Assembly: GCF_949987535.1 (NCBI RefSeq) | Contig: NC_080074.1 | Location: 41,771,641 to 41,835,640, forward strand | DNA length: 64,000 bases | Reading direction: 5' to 3' | From: Balaenoptera acutorostrata | Taxonomy: Eukaryota > Chordata > Mammalia > Artiodactyla > Balaenopteridae | Shown here: one piece after another, positions 22,925-35,967 of the stretch | How positions within the stretch are numbered: position 1 is the first letter of the stretch | How the letters are laid out: each line of letters starts with the position of its first letter | The notes under the pieces: model-generated | What the model was told of the DNA's origin: nothing | Databases searched by the model: none | What the model saw: the letters and a program-made list of their open reading frames with translations, nothing else | Position numbers and translations under genes: made by a program

Positions 22925-23150
22925 TCAGGGAATGGACTCTAAAAGGCTTGACTGCCTGTAGTCAAATCTTTGCTTCCTCACGTACTAGCTGTATGAATGT
23001 GGCAGCTGCTATGACTCAGTTTCATCTTCTGTAAAATGGGAAAAAATCTGTGCTTCTTTCACAAGGTAGTTGTGAGAATTAAAGAAAATAAATGGATGAA
23101 GTCATTAGAACAGAGTCTACTATATAGTAAGTGCTCAATGAATGTTAGGT
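22925..23150 (+). repeat. MIR SINE
   Basis: Good order of landmarks: TCCTCACGTACTAGCTGTAT, GACTCAGTTTCATCTTCTG, TAAAATGGGAAAAAATC, TTGTGAGAATTAAAG and ATAGTAAGTGCTCAATGAAT. Confidence 0.85.
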
Positions 23151-23159
23151 ATTAATGTT

Positions 23160-23589
23160 ATTAGAAATATAATAGCCTTGAGAATTACTGAGGTAAGTTC
23201 AAGAGGCATAATTGAAGAGTTTGGCCAGGATCATAGGGTTAACATAACTGAACTCGGTAAAATCCTGAAAATAAAAATGAGATAAATTTATAGTCATTTT
23301 TTCCCATCAAACCTAACAGGAAAAGCAGCAATGACTCCTAAAACACACTGCCTTTTAAAGCCAAGCTTAAGTTGAAGGCAGTAAGAGAATTCTAACCAGG
23401 CTAGATTTTAATATCAGTGAGTTTGAAAATATATAATAAAACCTCATGACATGACAATTTGCTATTATTCATTTATAAGAAAGAGAGAGAAAAAAAGAAC
23501 TACTATGAACACTAAAAACATGCTTGTGAAAAGAAAAAATATGATTGGTTAGTCAACTCCGATATTTTCTAAGATAGAGTCACACTCCT
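23160..23589. other. Unclassified sequence
   Basis: Nothing named. Confidence 0.4.
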
Positions 23590-24425
23590 ATATTTAACAG
23601 CTTGATTGAAGTAAAATTTACACATAATAAAATTCAGCAATTCTAAGGAAATAATGCATGTCACCAGCACCATAATCAAAATGTGGAGTATTTCCTTCAT
23701 CCTAAAAGCTTCTTTCATGCCCCTTTGTAGTCAACATCCCACACTCAACTCCGGCAACCCATGAAGTGCTTGCTGACACTGGTTTTGCCTTTACAAGTAC
23801 ACGTTTAAATGAAATCATGCAGTATTTTTGTCTGACTTTGTTCACTTAGCATAATACTTTTGAAATCTGTCCATGTTATGTGTATCAACAGTTCTTTCTT
23901 TTGTATAGCTGAGATGTATTCCATTGCATGGTATGGCAAAATTTGTTTATGCATTCTTCAGTTGAAAGACATACGGACTGTCTCCAGATTGAGGATATTA
24001 TGAACACACCTCTATAAATATGTGTATGTTTTGTGTTGATATTATTTTATTTTCTCATGGATTAATAACTAGGAGGGGATCAGCATATATTTAACTATAT
24101 ATGAAACTACCAAACTGTTTTCCAAAACATACCAGTAGCAATACTTCACATTGTCAATCTTTTAGCCATTTTAGTGAGGTGCATAGTGCATCACTGCAGT
24201 TTTAATTTGAATTTTTCTAATAATTTATTGATATTGAGTATCTTTTCATATGTTTATATGCCATGCCATCCATATATCATCTTTGGTGACATATCTGTTC
24301 AAAATGTTTACCAATATTTTTGTCTTATTATTGAGTTTTAATAGCTCTTTATATATTTTGGATACAGGTCCTTTCTTAGATACATTTTTTAAAACATATT
24401 CTCCTAGTATACAGATTGCCTTTCA
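23590..24425 (-). mobile_element. Ancient L1 (L1M-type) 3' portion, inverted
   Basis: Read inverted, the low-coordinate end is 3' UTR (GATTGAAGTAAAATTTACAC) and the rest is the ORF2 C-terminal region. The landmarks are TCACTTAGCATAATACTTTTG, TGTATTCCATTGCATGGTAT, CAAACTGTTTTCCAAAACAT and TAATAGCTCTTTATATATTT. All are well-known phrases of old mammalian L1. It is highly diverged with no reading frame left. Confidence 0.85.
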
Positions 24426-24529
24426 TTAGGAGAAAATTCTCTATATATTTTTCACATTATTGCAGTCTTGAGAGCAGAGGCCATAACTAACTGTCCTTTT
24501 ATGCTAAATTATCTTTTCTAGGATTCTGA

Positions 24530-24915
24530 GTTGTAAACAGCCTCGGAAGACTTCTATCTAGAAGCAAACAGCCTTGGAAGATAGGAATGGTGCTTCCCCT
24601 GAAGTAAAGAGTAGATTTATTTGCTGTATATTTTAATAAAAATCATGTCTCCCTCCAGGAAAAAAAGGTGACACAGGTTTGCTTACAACTAATTATAAAA
24701 GATTTGTGTTCCCTAGGCTCAAAGTTCTTCTCCTGTAACCCAACCTACTGCATATGCAGACATCACCTGGCCCTTGTCACACTGTCCTGTAGGAACTGAG
24801 GCTAGAGAAACCTATAGAAGAAAATATGATATTCTGGCTACTGCTATTGCTCTAAGTAATAAACCATCTCTGGTCTCTAATACAGAAGTCTAATGTCTTC
24901 TGCCAACACCCATGA
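24530..24915 (+). mobile_element. LTR-like sequence (endogenous retrovirus type), probable solo LTR
   Basis: The segment between two inverted L1 blocks ends with an AATAAA signal (24858-24863), then CATCTCTGGTCTCTAATACAG and CTAATGTCTTCTGCC, typical of the R-U5 end of ERVL or MaLR-class LTRs. No internal retroviral coding sequence is present. The exact family and both termini are uncertain. Confidence 0.4.
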
Positions 24916-24959
24916 ATATGTGCCAGGTTAACTTATTAGCTTTCAAACAGAGTAAAGTC

Positions 24960-27330
24960 TCAGACGCCTTACAGTTCTTGACACCCTTTAGTTATCTTAA
25001 TATTGTCTTTTAACAATATCATCAGTTTTTGCTTTATGTATTTAAAGCTTTATCACTGGCTTCATACACATGTAGGATAATTATTTCTTCTTGATGAGCT
25101 AGCTGTCTCCTTTAACATCCATAATGAAAATACTTTCTTTATGTTTGTTAGTATTTCTTATTCTAAAGTCTACTTTGGCAATATTTTGATTTTTTTTTTT
25201 TTTTTTGATTAGTGTTTGGTATAACTTTTCCATTCTTTGTGCCTTTACAGCTAAAGTGGATTTCTGTTAGGGTATACATTTTTAATCTTGTTATTTTATT
25301 ATCTCTGACAATCTCTGCCTTTTAATTGGAGTATTTAGACCACTTCAGATAAATGTAATTATTGATATGACTGGTTTAAGTCTACCATCTCACCATTAGT
25401 TTTCTATTTGTTCTTTATTCTTCTTCCCCATTTTTCCTGTCTTCTTTGGATCGATTCATTTTTTTATGATTCCCTTTTATGTCTGCTATTGATTTAATAA
25501 CATAGTTCTATGTCTTAACATTTTTTAATGGTTGCTCTAGGGTTTACAATTTAAACCACTAACTTATTACAATATACCTTCAAATAATATTAAATCACTT
25601 TATGTATAATGTACAGGCCTCACAGTATTTTATTTTCATGTTCCCCTCACATTTTTTGTTATTATTGTCATACATCTTCTTTACATACATTAAAATAGCA
25701 CATTATTACGTTGTTCTAAACTGTCAATTTCCTTTTAAAGAAAAACAAAAATGAATAAAAATGCATTTTATGTTTATCCACATAATTTCTGTTTCCGGTG
25801 GTCTTTATCCCTTTGTGTAGATGCAAATTTCCATCTGGTATCATTTTCCTTCTCCTTGAACAACCTCCGTAAAATTTATTTTATTACAGATTTGCTAATG
25901 ATTAACTGTCTCAGCTTCCGTTTGGCTGAAAAAGAGTTTACTTCACCTCTGTTTTTAAAAGAAATTTTTCTCTGAGTATAGAATTCTGAGTTAAAATTTT
26001 TCCTTCTTTGATACTTTAAAGATGCCACTCTATTGTTTTTCATTTGCATAGTTCCTAAGGAGAAGTCTGTTGTAATTCTGATCTTTGTTCCTCCCTGCGT
26101 ACTGTGGTTATTTTATCCAGCTTTTGTTATGATTTCCTCATTTTAGTCATTTTTAGCAATTTGACTTTTGTTATGCTTCTTTGGTTTTGTGTTCATTGGC
26201 AGTCTTCAGAGTTTTGTCAAATTTAGAAAATTTAGAACAGTTATTTCTAAAAATATTTGTTGCCTCCCCCTTTCCTTCTGGGGCTCCAATTACATATGTG
26301 TTGGACCATTTGCTTTTGTACCACGGGTTACTAATGCTTTCATTTATTCTTTAGGTCTTTTAAACTCTGTTTTTCATTTTGCAATCAATTAACCTCTATT
26401 GCTATGTTGTCAAGTTCACCAACCTTTACTTCTATAATATTTAATCTGCTGTACCTTATCTAGTGTATTTTATTTCCGATAATGCATTTTTCTTCTCTAG
26501 AAGTTCCATTGAGTGTTTTTTGTATCTACCATTTCTTTTCTCACTGTATTTATGTTCTCTTCTACCTTCTTGCATTTATGAGGAATATTAATAATAGTTG
26601 TTTAATATTCTTATACATGAATTTTATCATCTCTGCCATTTCAGAGTATGTTTTTATTAATGGATCTTTTTTTTTCCTCCTGGATATGACTCATATTATA
26701 CTGCTTTTTACATGTCTGGTAATTTTTTCCTGGATGGGAGACATTTTGAGTTATACATTGTTGTGTGGTGGATTTCATGTGGTGTATGACTTTGTATAGG
26801 CACAATTAAGTTACTTTAGAGACTTTATTACAAGCTATTTTTAAAAAGGTACAGAGCAGCTTGTTGTCTAGGGCTAGTTTAACACCACTCCTAAAGAAAT
26901 ACAATTTTTTGAACTCAAACAAATGCCTATTAAGTGGCCTCTCCACTCCAGCTGGGGGAAATACCCAGTGTCCCCAGACTTATGTGAGTTCTGGGAATTG
27001 TTTATCATACCCCTTTCTGGTGTTTCTTTCCTTGACTTTTGCTTGTTTCTTCTCATACAAGTACAGTGTAGTCCTTTACCAAACACTGAAGGAAACGCCT
27101 CTGTAAGTTTCCAGTGTTCATTCTCATTCTCTCTCTCTCTCTCATTCATTTTTCCCTTCCTTCCTGGTACTCTGTCTGAAAATTTTAGACCTCTAGGCTT
27201 TCCTGAACTTTGATTTCAGTCTCTACAACTCAGCACAATGGCTGGACTCTACGTGGGTTCTCCAGACCTTCTCTGGGATCTGGATATTGCCTCCAGGCAG
27301 TAAGCTGGCACAATAATAGTACTGTTTTTT
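24960..27330 (-). mobile_element. Ancient L1 (L1M-type) sequence, inverted
   Basis: More than 2 kb matches a familiar old L1-class block read inverted: CTGACAATCTCTGCCTTTTA (25308), TGGTTGCTCTAGGGTTTACA, TTTCCATCTGGTATCATTTTCC, CTTCACCTCTGTTTTTAAAAG, CTTTAAAGATGCCACTCTAT, TCTGGGGCTCCAATTACAT and CTCTAGAAGTTCCATTGAG. Subfamily and position within L1 are from memory. Open runs here (26168-26392, 26482-26799) are T-rich shadows, not genes. Confidence 0.65.
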
Positions 27331-29165
27331 AATTATCCTTCCCTTGGGTATCACAGACCTGTGCTGCCTTTTAGCCAATGGCTGAATAATATTTTTTTTT
27401 TATATTTTTGTCCAGTTTCTAGTTGTTTAAGACAGGAGATTAAATCAGATCCCTATTAATCTATAATGGTTAGAAGCAAAAGTAAAGAGTCAGATCCTAA
27501 TTTTTTTTCTCCAATCCATCCTGAAAACTGTTTAATGTTATTAGTTTTTCACAATATACCTCAAAACCTTTATTGGTTTGTTAGCCTCCTTCATTTAGCT
27601 GAGAACTTCCCTTAAACCTTAGAGAAGAAATATTTTGTACTGACAACTTGCAAAATGTTTGACTGATTGGGTTAGATTGTCTGCCGGCTCTAATGAGAAA
27701 ATGCAAATAATAAAAACTAATACAGGATACAACGAGCGTGGAGTTAAAACTCTTCTCCAAACTTGGCTTGAAGCACTTAAAACACTAAGATCTGTTTTAG
27801 AATGTCTTTCCAGAATCCCCATTGGCACCATTCTTTTTCAGATATCTGGGAAAAAATTTGATGCAGAGAGAAGTATTAGCCATGTAGTATATATGAGGGG
27901 GCAATAAGCCAAGATATGCCTTTATTGTGGTATTAAGCAGGGAAAAAGAAGGTAAACCAGCTGGTTCAAATATAAAGGTAGGTGAGGAGTACAAAGGAGC
28001 CAATAATAAAAGTTAATGGGCATTTGGAAATGCACATCATACCCACTAAAATGAGGAACAATTCAGGAGAGGTGAAAACTAATTATATTTGCTCTATGGC
28101 ATATATTTAGCATCTTACAGGCTTCCTTACAATATACTACTGATATAGTTAATTGAGCAAATAAAATTCACCAAATTCAGAAGGCCTCTTAACCACAAAG
28201 TACAATGAAAAGCAAATGTAGTAAGCTTTGAAATGGCACTTCACGTTGATATTCTCCCTTTCAGAATATCATCCCCCAGGGTCAAAAATACACACATCTG
28301 GAGAAAGGATAGTTATTTTATTAAGACAAAAATCTCTTTGACAGTCTTGCCAGATAAATTTCAGTGCTCCAACAAGACAGTAGACCTTACTGAAAAAGGA
28401 CATTAATAACTTTAAAAATAGTTACAGTTGAAAGGACTACTCCTATTGGCATAGAAGTACACAAACACACTGTGTTATGAAGGTAAAGAAAGGGAACTTA
28501 AGCCAAGTCCTGATAGTTTGGTCCTGGAAAACGCAGCCAAATAATTTTAGGCAGAGCAATATATAAAAACACTTTTTTATAAAAGTATGTTTTTTTTACT
28601 ACTGTTCTCTTGCCACTTTTAATTATTTTCAGCTATTTTTGAATATTATATATAAATACGAATTGGTTAAAATAAAAAGAGATGACTGTTTAAAAGGTAT
28701 CAAGAAAAATGTTGTTTGCAAAGGTTGTACTTACTAGTTGTGAAGAATTTGTAGGAATATCACTTGGAATATTACACATTCTCATACCCTGAGCATCCTA
28801 GGGCATGATATATAACCATTGCTCTTACTCTTTCAGAATAAAAATGTTAACTATCCCCTTCTTTATTTCAGATATATTGAGGGTGCACCAGGATTCTTTC
28901 AGGAATTCAGAAGAAATATTTTCTAAAGTTCTCTTTTTAACTTTATTTTCAGATTTTAAACCAAAAAGTGAGTTGAATTCATTGTTGCCTGTGATCAGGA
29001 GATATATCCCTTAGTTTTAGCAAAGGGAATTTCAGATATAACTAACTTTCATCTCCATTCTAGGAGACCACCCAGAAGACCCACCCAAATCAATAGCTTC
29101 GCAAAGGTAGTCTTTATCACATCATGCAATATTTTACTAGGAACCCTGGGGATATTTCAAAACAG

Positions 29166-29168
<3 letters not shown>
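27331..29168. other. Unclassified sequence
   Basis: No gene or repeat that I can name. The open run at 27659-27907 (+) has no supporting splice signals. Confidence 0.4.
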
Positions 29169-29223
<55 letters not shown>

Positions 29224-29262
29224 CAGAGAGAGACAGTGAGTGAGAGAGAGAGAGAGAGAGAG
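29169..29262. repeat. Compound (TG)27 and (GA)n microsatellite
   Basis: Twenty-seven uninterrupted TG units (29169-29222) run into an interrupted GA tract (29223-29262). Likely highly polymorphic. Confidence 0.97.
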
Positions 29263-32200
29263 GCGGGGAGGAGAGGAGAAGTACTGAGAGATTCAGCAAG
29301 ATTCCCTATTACTCATCCTACCTGAAGGCATGAAAATAAGAAATGGGGAATTAGGAAAAGTGAGGAAGAAAACATGAGGTCTAAGGATTGTTCCCCTACT
29401 ATCCTGAGTATTTTATTCAGGTGCTTGGTCAGCAACATAATATTACATACACATTAAAACCATCTGTTTATTCCACTGAACAGAAGTAATGATCCAGGGC
29501 CAGCACTCGTAGTTATAGTGCCTTCCACACCTGGACTGGTGCAATGCACAATCTTCCCAGCTGTATGCAATGGTCCTATTCTCAAGAGCCCAGAAATAAA
29601 ATAAGACTAATAACTGGAAAACCATGTTTTTGTATCAGGGACATCTAATCCGTTGGATTCAGAATATATAGAAAATACACCATAAAAGATGCAAGCTTCA
29701 AATATATTCTTAAAAAAGTCTGAGGGAACACTTCAAAGTTTTCTTTTTCTTTCTTATCTGCCTTTCACCAAAATAGTTTTCTTTATGTATTTCCTTTTAG
29801 ACATTATATTCATCCTGACCTTGACATCTGTTTTCTTTCCCAATCAGTTTTCTTACTAAAATATTGATGTCCAAATATGCATTCCCTTCACTTCCACATT
29901 ATCCGAATCTCAAGGGTTCCTTTTCTTGAAATTTCACAAAGGAAGAATGATTTCTGACAGCAGTAGAAACAGTTGCCTAACTCTTTCTTACATATTTTTG
30001 GTCATTGCTTTTATGAACAACACATATGTTGCCCTAAATATCTTCCTCTTTCCTGTTCTAATTGCTTGAACCTTGAACATGGCTGAGTAGAAAAGTATAC
30101 TGTTGATAAAGTATGATAGACTTCTATAAAGATGACTTTTAATTAATTAATTTTAATTAATTTAGTTTAGGAAATTCTTTATTGTTATCAACATAAGATA
30201 TACATGAGGAGCTTCTAATTTTTAACAAAGTTGAAAATTTAGGCTAAGGTTAAGATGTTTTGTTTTATTTTCCTCATTTTATTCCTTGTACCCATATTCT
30301 CTTGCTAAATATTTTCACAAAAACATTTTGTTTCTCATCCCTCCCACAATGCTTCCACAAAATTTTTATAAGCGTTAGGGGCTAGGCAAGGATGAGAATA
30401 GGGGGGAAAAAAAGGATAACTAAATTTGGTATCTAAAACATCAGCCTATTTTTCATTTTTCAATAGCTATATTTTTAAGAATTAGATTCCTCAAACTTAG
30501 AAGAAATGAGAATTTTAAAATTTGCTAATAACATGCTACTAAGTAGCTGGTGATAAGGTAGATTTTCATCTAATAGAAGAGGAAGTTTGATTCTTAGTAA
30601 CCTCAGCTTAAAATCCTCACTATTAGTCAATTCTTGTACTTTCAGGATGAGTAGCATATTTATACCATGGTTATGTTAATAGTCAGTCCAGACAAAAAGG
30701 AAAAAGAGGGTGAGGGGAGAGGGAATCACCAAAAAATTTATAAGGTTCCCACTGGTCTCATAAAAAGTTCACAGAAACATCTATTGCTGCCACGAGTCTT
30801 CTCTTTGCCAAGTTCTATAACAGTACCAAGAAGGTTTGAAATCAATCCATTCCACTATCACTGACAGAGATCTCCTTAGTCACTGAAAATGCCTTCAATG
30901 GATTTTAAGAATATGGAGAGAATTTGCATAGCCAAAATAAAATAGAATAAAATACCATTAGATTTGCTGAAAATGGGATGGGCTGAAATCTATCAACTGG
31001 CATGATACATCCTACATGTGAACTTGGAATATAGAAACAGGGGGATGAACAGTTTGCTAAATTTTAAAATAATCTCACTTTTCATTACTTAAACTTGGCT
31101 TATAATACATGCATTTTCATATTCTTTATCGTAAGTAAAACAAAATCTCTCACATATATTTCTGGAATTAACAGAAAAGAACTGTCTCCTCTTAGAGGCA
31201 GGCAGGATGAAAGAGGAAATGTTAAAGATGAAAGGTAATGTGTTATTTGTCTCCTCTCCTCTAAACCTCGTCTGATGGAGACCATCAGATGCTAACCTGG
31301 ATGAGGTCACTGAAAACAAAGGGTTCACATACTCTTAGTCTTGGGGACAACACTGCCAACTTTCCACACTTTCTGACAAAAAACAGGCAAACAAAACAAG
31401 ACAAAACACTTTGAACAAATGTAAATGGAAAGTTTCATAATTCGAATTGGATGGGATAGATTCTTCTCCCATAAAGCCAATTTCCCTGTTTCCTATTAAG
31501 CATTAAAATTACTCATTAGAAATATATCATTTTCATAGGACAGCTTTAAAAACCATGCCCCAAAGGATGTGCATTCTAGAAGTTTTATTTCTGTAATTCT
31601 TTCAGCAATAACAGCATATTTGCATTTTGTATTGTACATATCCCAGACTCTCATGAAACAAGATATTTGGGATTTCTCTAAGAAGAGCATTATGAGAAAT
31701 CAATTCAATTCAATTGTATGGCTTACTCTAATTTAGTTAAATTATTAAACTCCCATGTTCTTTGAAGTTGTTTTTCTTTATATTCATCAGGAAGAAATCC
31801 TTACATGCCCTCTTCCCCAAACACAAAAAGCCCAGTTTCTACATATATTTATTTCACCATACCTCACAGCTTCTAATTCATCTGCTTATTGTATCTTATC
31901 TAAAAAGTGCTACCTCAATAGCCCAAAGCTATTAAGTGATAAGATCAGGTTCTATACTGTAGCCCTCTTTCCTCTTGTTAGAGAGGAACTATACAACAAC
32001 ATTGCCTGATCGCTGAAAGATGCTTAGACACACATTTACCCAGATGAATTTACCTCTGAGGGTTAAAAGGAGATAAATGAGAGACCAGTGGTGATTTTTT
32101 CCCCACCAGCTTGCATCTCTCAGCTGGGTTTTAAAAGCTATCTTACAAAACAAGCATATGGAGACCATAACTGCTATAGTGTACATAAACAAGAAAAATA

Positions 32201-34266
32201 ATGACAATAACATGCCACGAAAACTATAATAAAGGTGAAGTGACCATTTAATTGCACATCTGGCAATGTTAAGAGCTGAAAAGGAGAAAATGCTGAAGAG
32301 AGGTTAACATTTGCCTCTGCAGTAAAAAAGTAGAGTGTGGTCTTGACAGAATCAATGGAAGAACTTTGCAAAGCATTTTAATCAACAAGCAGTGCCGTCA
32401 AGGAAACTTTACTCTAAAGTAAAAAAAAACAAAAACAAAAACCAAAAAACTCAGGTAAACTCAGCAGCTTCTCCTCTTGAGTTTTTCTCCAAAAGATCTG
32501 ACTTACACAACGCATCTATGGCAAAGAACAGGGCTTATTATTCCTTCACAGAATATTCAGTAAAAGGGTAAAATTATTAGTAAATCTTAAAGTAGGTACA
32601 GCCATTCCAGGCTCACAATCTTAAAACAGTGAGCTCCATTTAGATAAGCTTTAAAGTTTGGTCGCCCACTTTCTTTCTCTCCAGTTTACATTTTATTGGT
32701 ATATTTTCTTTCTCAGTATCTGAGCTCCTACAAGCATCCTTCCAAAAATTGATCACCAACCTGTACACAGTAAACTAGGTTTAAGCATCAATAACTAGCC
32801 AACCAGAAGATGGAAAGAGTATAATAAATTGGAAAAGAGAATGAAAAAATTGAAATCAACAGGAGCAACCACAATTTGACGGAAGCATGTAAAATACCAG
32901 CTACGCAGACACAGAGTCACAAAATTCAGTTTGTCAATCAGCAAGAATTCATAGAGTTGTTAACATATAGATGGCACTTTATTATTCTCTCTGAACTTTT
33001 AGCTTTAAACGTTCACTGGAAAACAGTGAAAATTCCCTCCATAGGTTAGAGATCATAACGGTGTTTAGAAGTGAGCTGAAACATAAATAAAGCCCTAAAC
33101 CCACATTATTTACTTCAAATAACTTAAAATATTTGCCTATTGATATAAAAAAATTTTTTCCCCTCCAATTCTGGCTTAGGGAAGTGGGGAGAGGAGTGGC
33201 AAATAATAAAACGAAGTAAACGTAAAGCTAAATGGAAAAAGATATCGTGTTTGTAAGTAAAATTCAAAGCTGACTAGACACAAAGACTGTAGGGTCCATA
33301 GCTGGGCACCATTCAAGAGAGAGGCAGGTAACACTGCACGTCACAGGCTACCTGGCGGCTTCATCTTTCATTTTTTCTAGTCATTTGTGCTCACATTGGA
33401 TAAAGAACTTCTAGATAGTCCTGGATGATAAACTCACAGGAAAGGGAGCAAAGGGAAATAAATGCCATTATCTTAGAGCTGATCTGAAAATACTGACCCA
33501 GTACCAATTCTACCCAGAAAGTGAAAACCGTGGTTTTCCAGTGTGTTCACTTTTCAGAAGGCTGACAAATTCCTTCTCTCTGTACAGATGCACCTTCTTC
33601 TCTGACTGAGCTAAAATCACTTATTTACATATTGATCATAGTGGAGGGTGGTCATCAAGTCTGAAAATATAGATGAATACATTAGATGATACATGGATAT
33701 TACAGTACAAATCATTAAAAACAGCCTATGTTTCCAGACTTCCTGCTTCTAGTATTTTTTTTAAGTCTTCATTCTTAACCCCTTCCAATGAATACTGTGT
33801 TCATTTCCCCCAAACATGCCTTGTAATTATACACAAATCTCCACCAATTCATTCTTCATTACTCTCCCATCAAGTTTCTTCCTGCCTTTGAAATTCTGTC
33901 TTATATTTCCTCAATACTCCTGGCTCTTATTCCCTGTCCTCTCAAATCATTTGCCATATGAGACTAGCTTGACACATAATATAATGTATTTCAATTCCCC
34001 ACCTCTGTTAGTGCATACTCATATATTAAGAGGTTCCAAAATACCATAAAATATCAATAGAAAATTATCCAGTTCTCCTTAGACATCAGATTATTATTTT
34101 ATTAGAATATCCAAAAATTACTAAGTACCACACCCAAGTTCTAGTTTTGATAGATCATACTTGGCAATCTAAAAATTACAGTGTACAGTTCAGAAAGGAT
34201 GTGGAGATGAGATGTAGGGGAAAAAAGATTTGATGAATTATGACATCTCAGGAAGCCATGACCACA
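29263..34266. other. Unclassified AT-rich sequence
   Basis: About 5 kb in which I could not name a gene, an RNA gene or a repeat. Scattered open runs (up to 84 codons at 31755-32009) carry no coding signature. A patch of TTAATTAATT units lies at 30138-30165. Absence of recognisable repeats over such a length is unusual in this window. Confidence 0.4.
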
Positions 34267-34300
34267 CTTTATATTAGAACTAAGATGTTCTAATATAAAG
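34267..34300. repeat. Perfect 14-bp inverted repeat (hairpin)
   Basis: CTTTATATTAGAAC (34267-34280), loop TAAGAT, GTTCTAATATAAAG (34287-34300). The arms are perfectly complementary and AT-rich. No named element was recognised around it. Confidence 0.9.
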
Positions 34301-35786
34301 CGATAATTTTATAAGACTACGATGTAATTTTAAAAGCTACAACTTACTGGAGATGATATACATGATAATTTAAAAAGCCATACATCAAGGGGTGTATCAG
34401 GATTGCTTTAATGCACCATATTTAACCTATCTACTCATAGTAGAGATCCTTAGCCTACCCAAATATTTAAAACGAAAGGTCAATATTAACTATGTGCTCC
34501 TGAAAATGCATATGCTGTAATTCTAGTAATGAGAAAATAGTAGCATAATAACATAGCAGCATCTTCACAGTACAAGATGTTCAAGTTTCACCACTTGGAT
34601 TTTTAAAGTAATTGTATCTCTGCCCACTCTAGTATCCTCTGGATCAAGGGAGATCCTTAATTGCTTCAATATAAACTATATAAGTAACTGTCATGCCATA
34701 AATAAAAAAATGCACTGAACTAAATAGTAAGTTATGACTAAAATTACTGTCTACAAATTATTTGCTTTTTGTATTATTTATTTATTCAGCCTCAAACTTT
34801 ACTTTGAAATAACGAAGAACATCTGACTGGTAGTGAATAGAGCCAGAACTAAAATTCAAGAAACATGTATCCCCCGTTCCACCATCAGCACTCACCACCT
34901 TGTCAATTGCATTGCCATGCTCTGATGTTCATGTCAGTTCCCACCCCTGACAGTCTTCAAGGATCCCCTCCATTAACAGTGCCAACTTAAATGATAGCCA
35001 AATCAGCACATCTTGCTGCATACATCTTAATTCTTTGGGAAAATTAAACAAAAAACATCTCTTCCTCTCCCTAAGTTGGGGATTCACATTCCAACCGCAC
35101 TGATTAATAGCACCAGCAGAAGCAACTTTCTAATCAACATTTTAAAACCATGAACCATCTTAAAACAGTCTTAACTTGTTTTCAAGCTTGCATATCCAGT
35201 AGCTAATGTGTTTTGTTGGGTTTAATCACAGGTGAGTCCCACTAATGGGCAATTCCAGTCTAATTAAGGAGGAAAGTAGGCCTGTGCTCATGAGGACTCA
35301 CTTTCTCAGTTTACAAACTGCTTCTCCGCACTTCTTTAGTACTTTCCACAGGATCCAGTGTTTTCCCTGTTTCAATAACTGCCTCTGCTTACCACAATCA
35401 GTTGTTTTTATTGGCTCTAACCCACTCATTCCCTTTGAATTCAACCTTTTCTCCCTGTTGATGTTTTCTTGGTATAACATTTCAAATAGAGATCTCCATT
35501 GCTTTGGTGTTGCTTTATTTATTTCTCTTTTGATTTGCATGGTGTAGAGTTTGGTGGAAGTAGAGTTCAATGCCAGGCCATGGCAGAGAAAGCAGAATGC
35601 CTGATTTGGAGACCACATCTTCCCAAAGGATTCTTGAGAAATTTATCACAGGGCAGGAAATGTTCTCCCCAAACCAGTTTTTCCTCAACCTATGAAGGGC
35701 CATGAGTCTCCCTGAACAATGACACATTAATTCCCCTGGGATATTGGACTTGTGAGTGTCCACCAAACTCTGGCATGATATTAGGT
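34301..35786. other. Unclassified sequence
   Basis: Open runs occur on both strands at 35245-35705 (up to 106 codons on minus, 35298-35618). The minus frame contains possible donors but no matching acceptor, so I do not call an exon. Confidence 0.35.
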
Positions 35787-35967
35787 CAGTGGTCCTTCAA
35801 TGGTAGTGGGCTTCGGAACCACCCGTAGGGCTTGCTAAAACACAGCTGGCCGGGCCCCACCCCCAGAGTCTCTGAAATGATAAATCTGGGGGTGGGGCCT
35901 GAGAATTTGTTTTTCTAACAAGTTCCTAAATGCTGCTGATCTGGAGACCGCACTCTGTGAACCACTG
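35787..35967. mobile_element. MER5A hAT-Charlie element, complete
   Basis: The ends are CAGTGGT (35787-35793) and ACCACTG (35961-35967), a perfect 7-bp terminal inverted repeat. Inside are CGGGCCCCACCCCCAGAGTC and its inverse GGGGGTGGGGCCTGAGAATT, giving the palindromic structure typical of MER5A. It is non-coding. Confidence 0.85.

Noticed and set aside
26482..26799. 105-codon plus-strand hydrophobic frame resembling a membrane protein
   Set aside because: T-rich antisense of an old inverted L1; hydrophobicity is a composition effect.
35298..35618. 106-codon minus-strand frame with possible donors (GTAAGC, GTGAGT)
   Set aside because: No acceptor with a pyrimidine tract upstream, and the plus strand is equally open over the same DNA.
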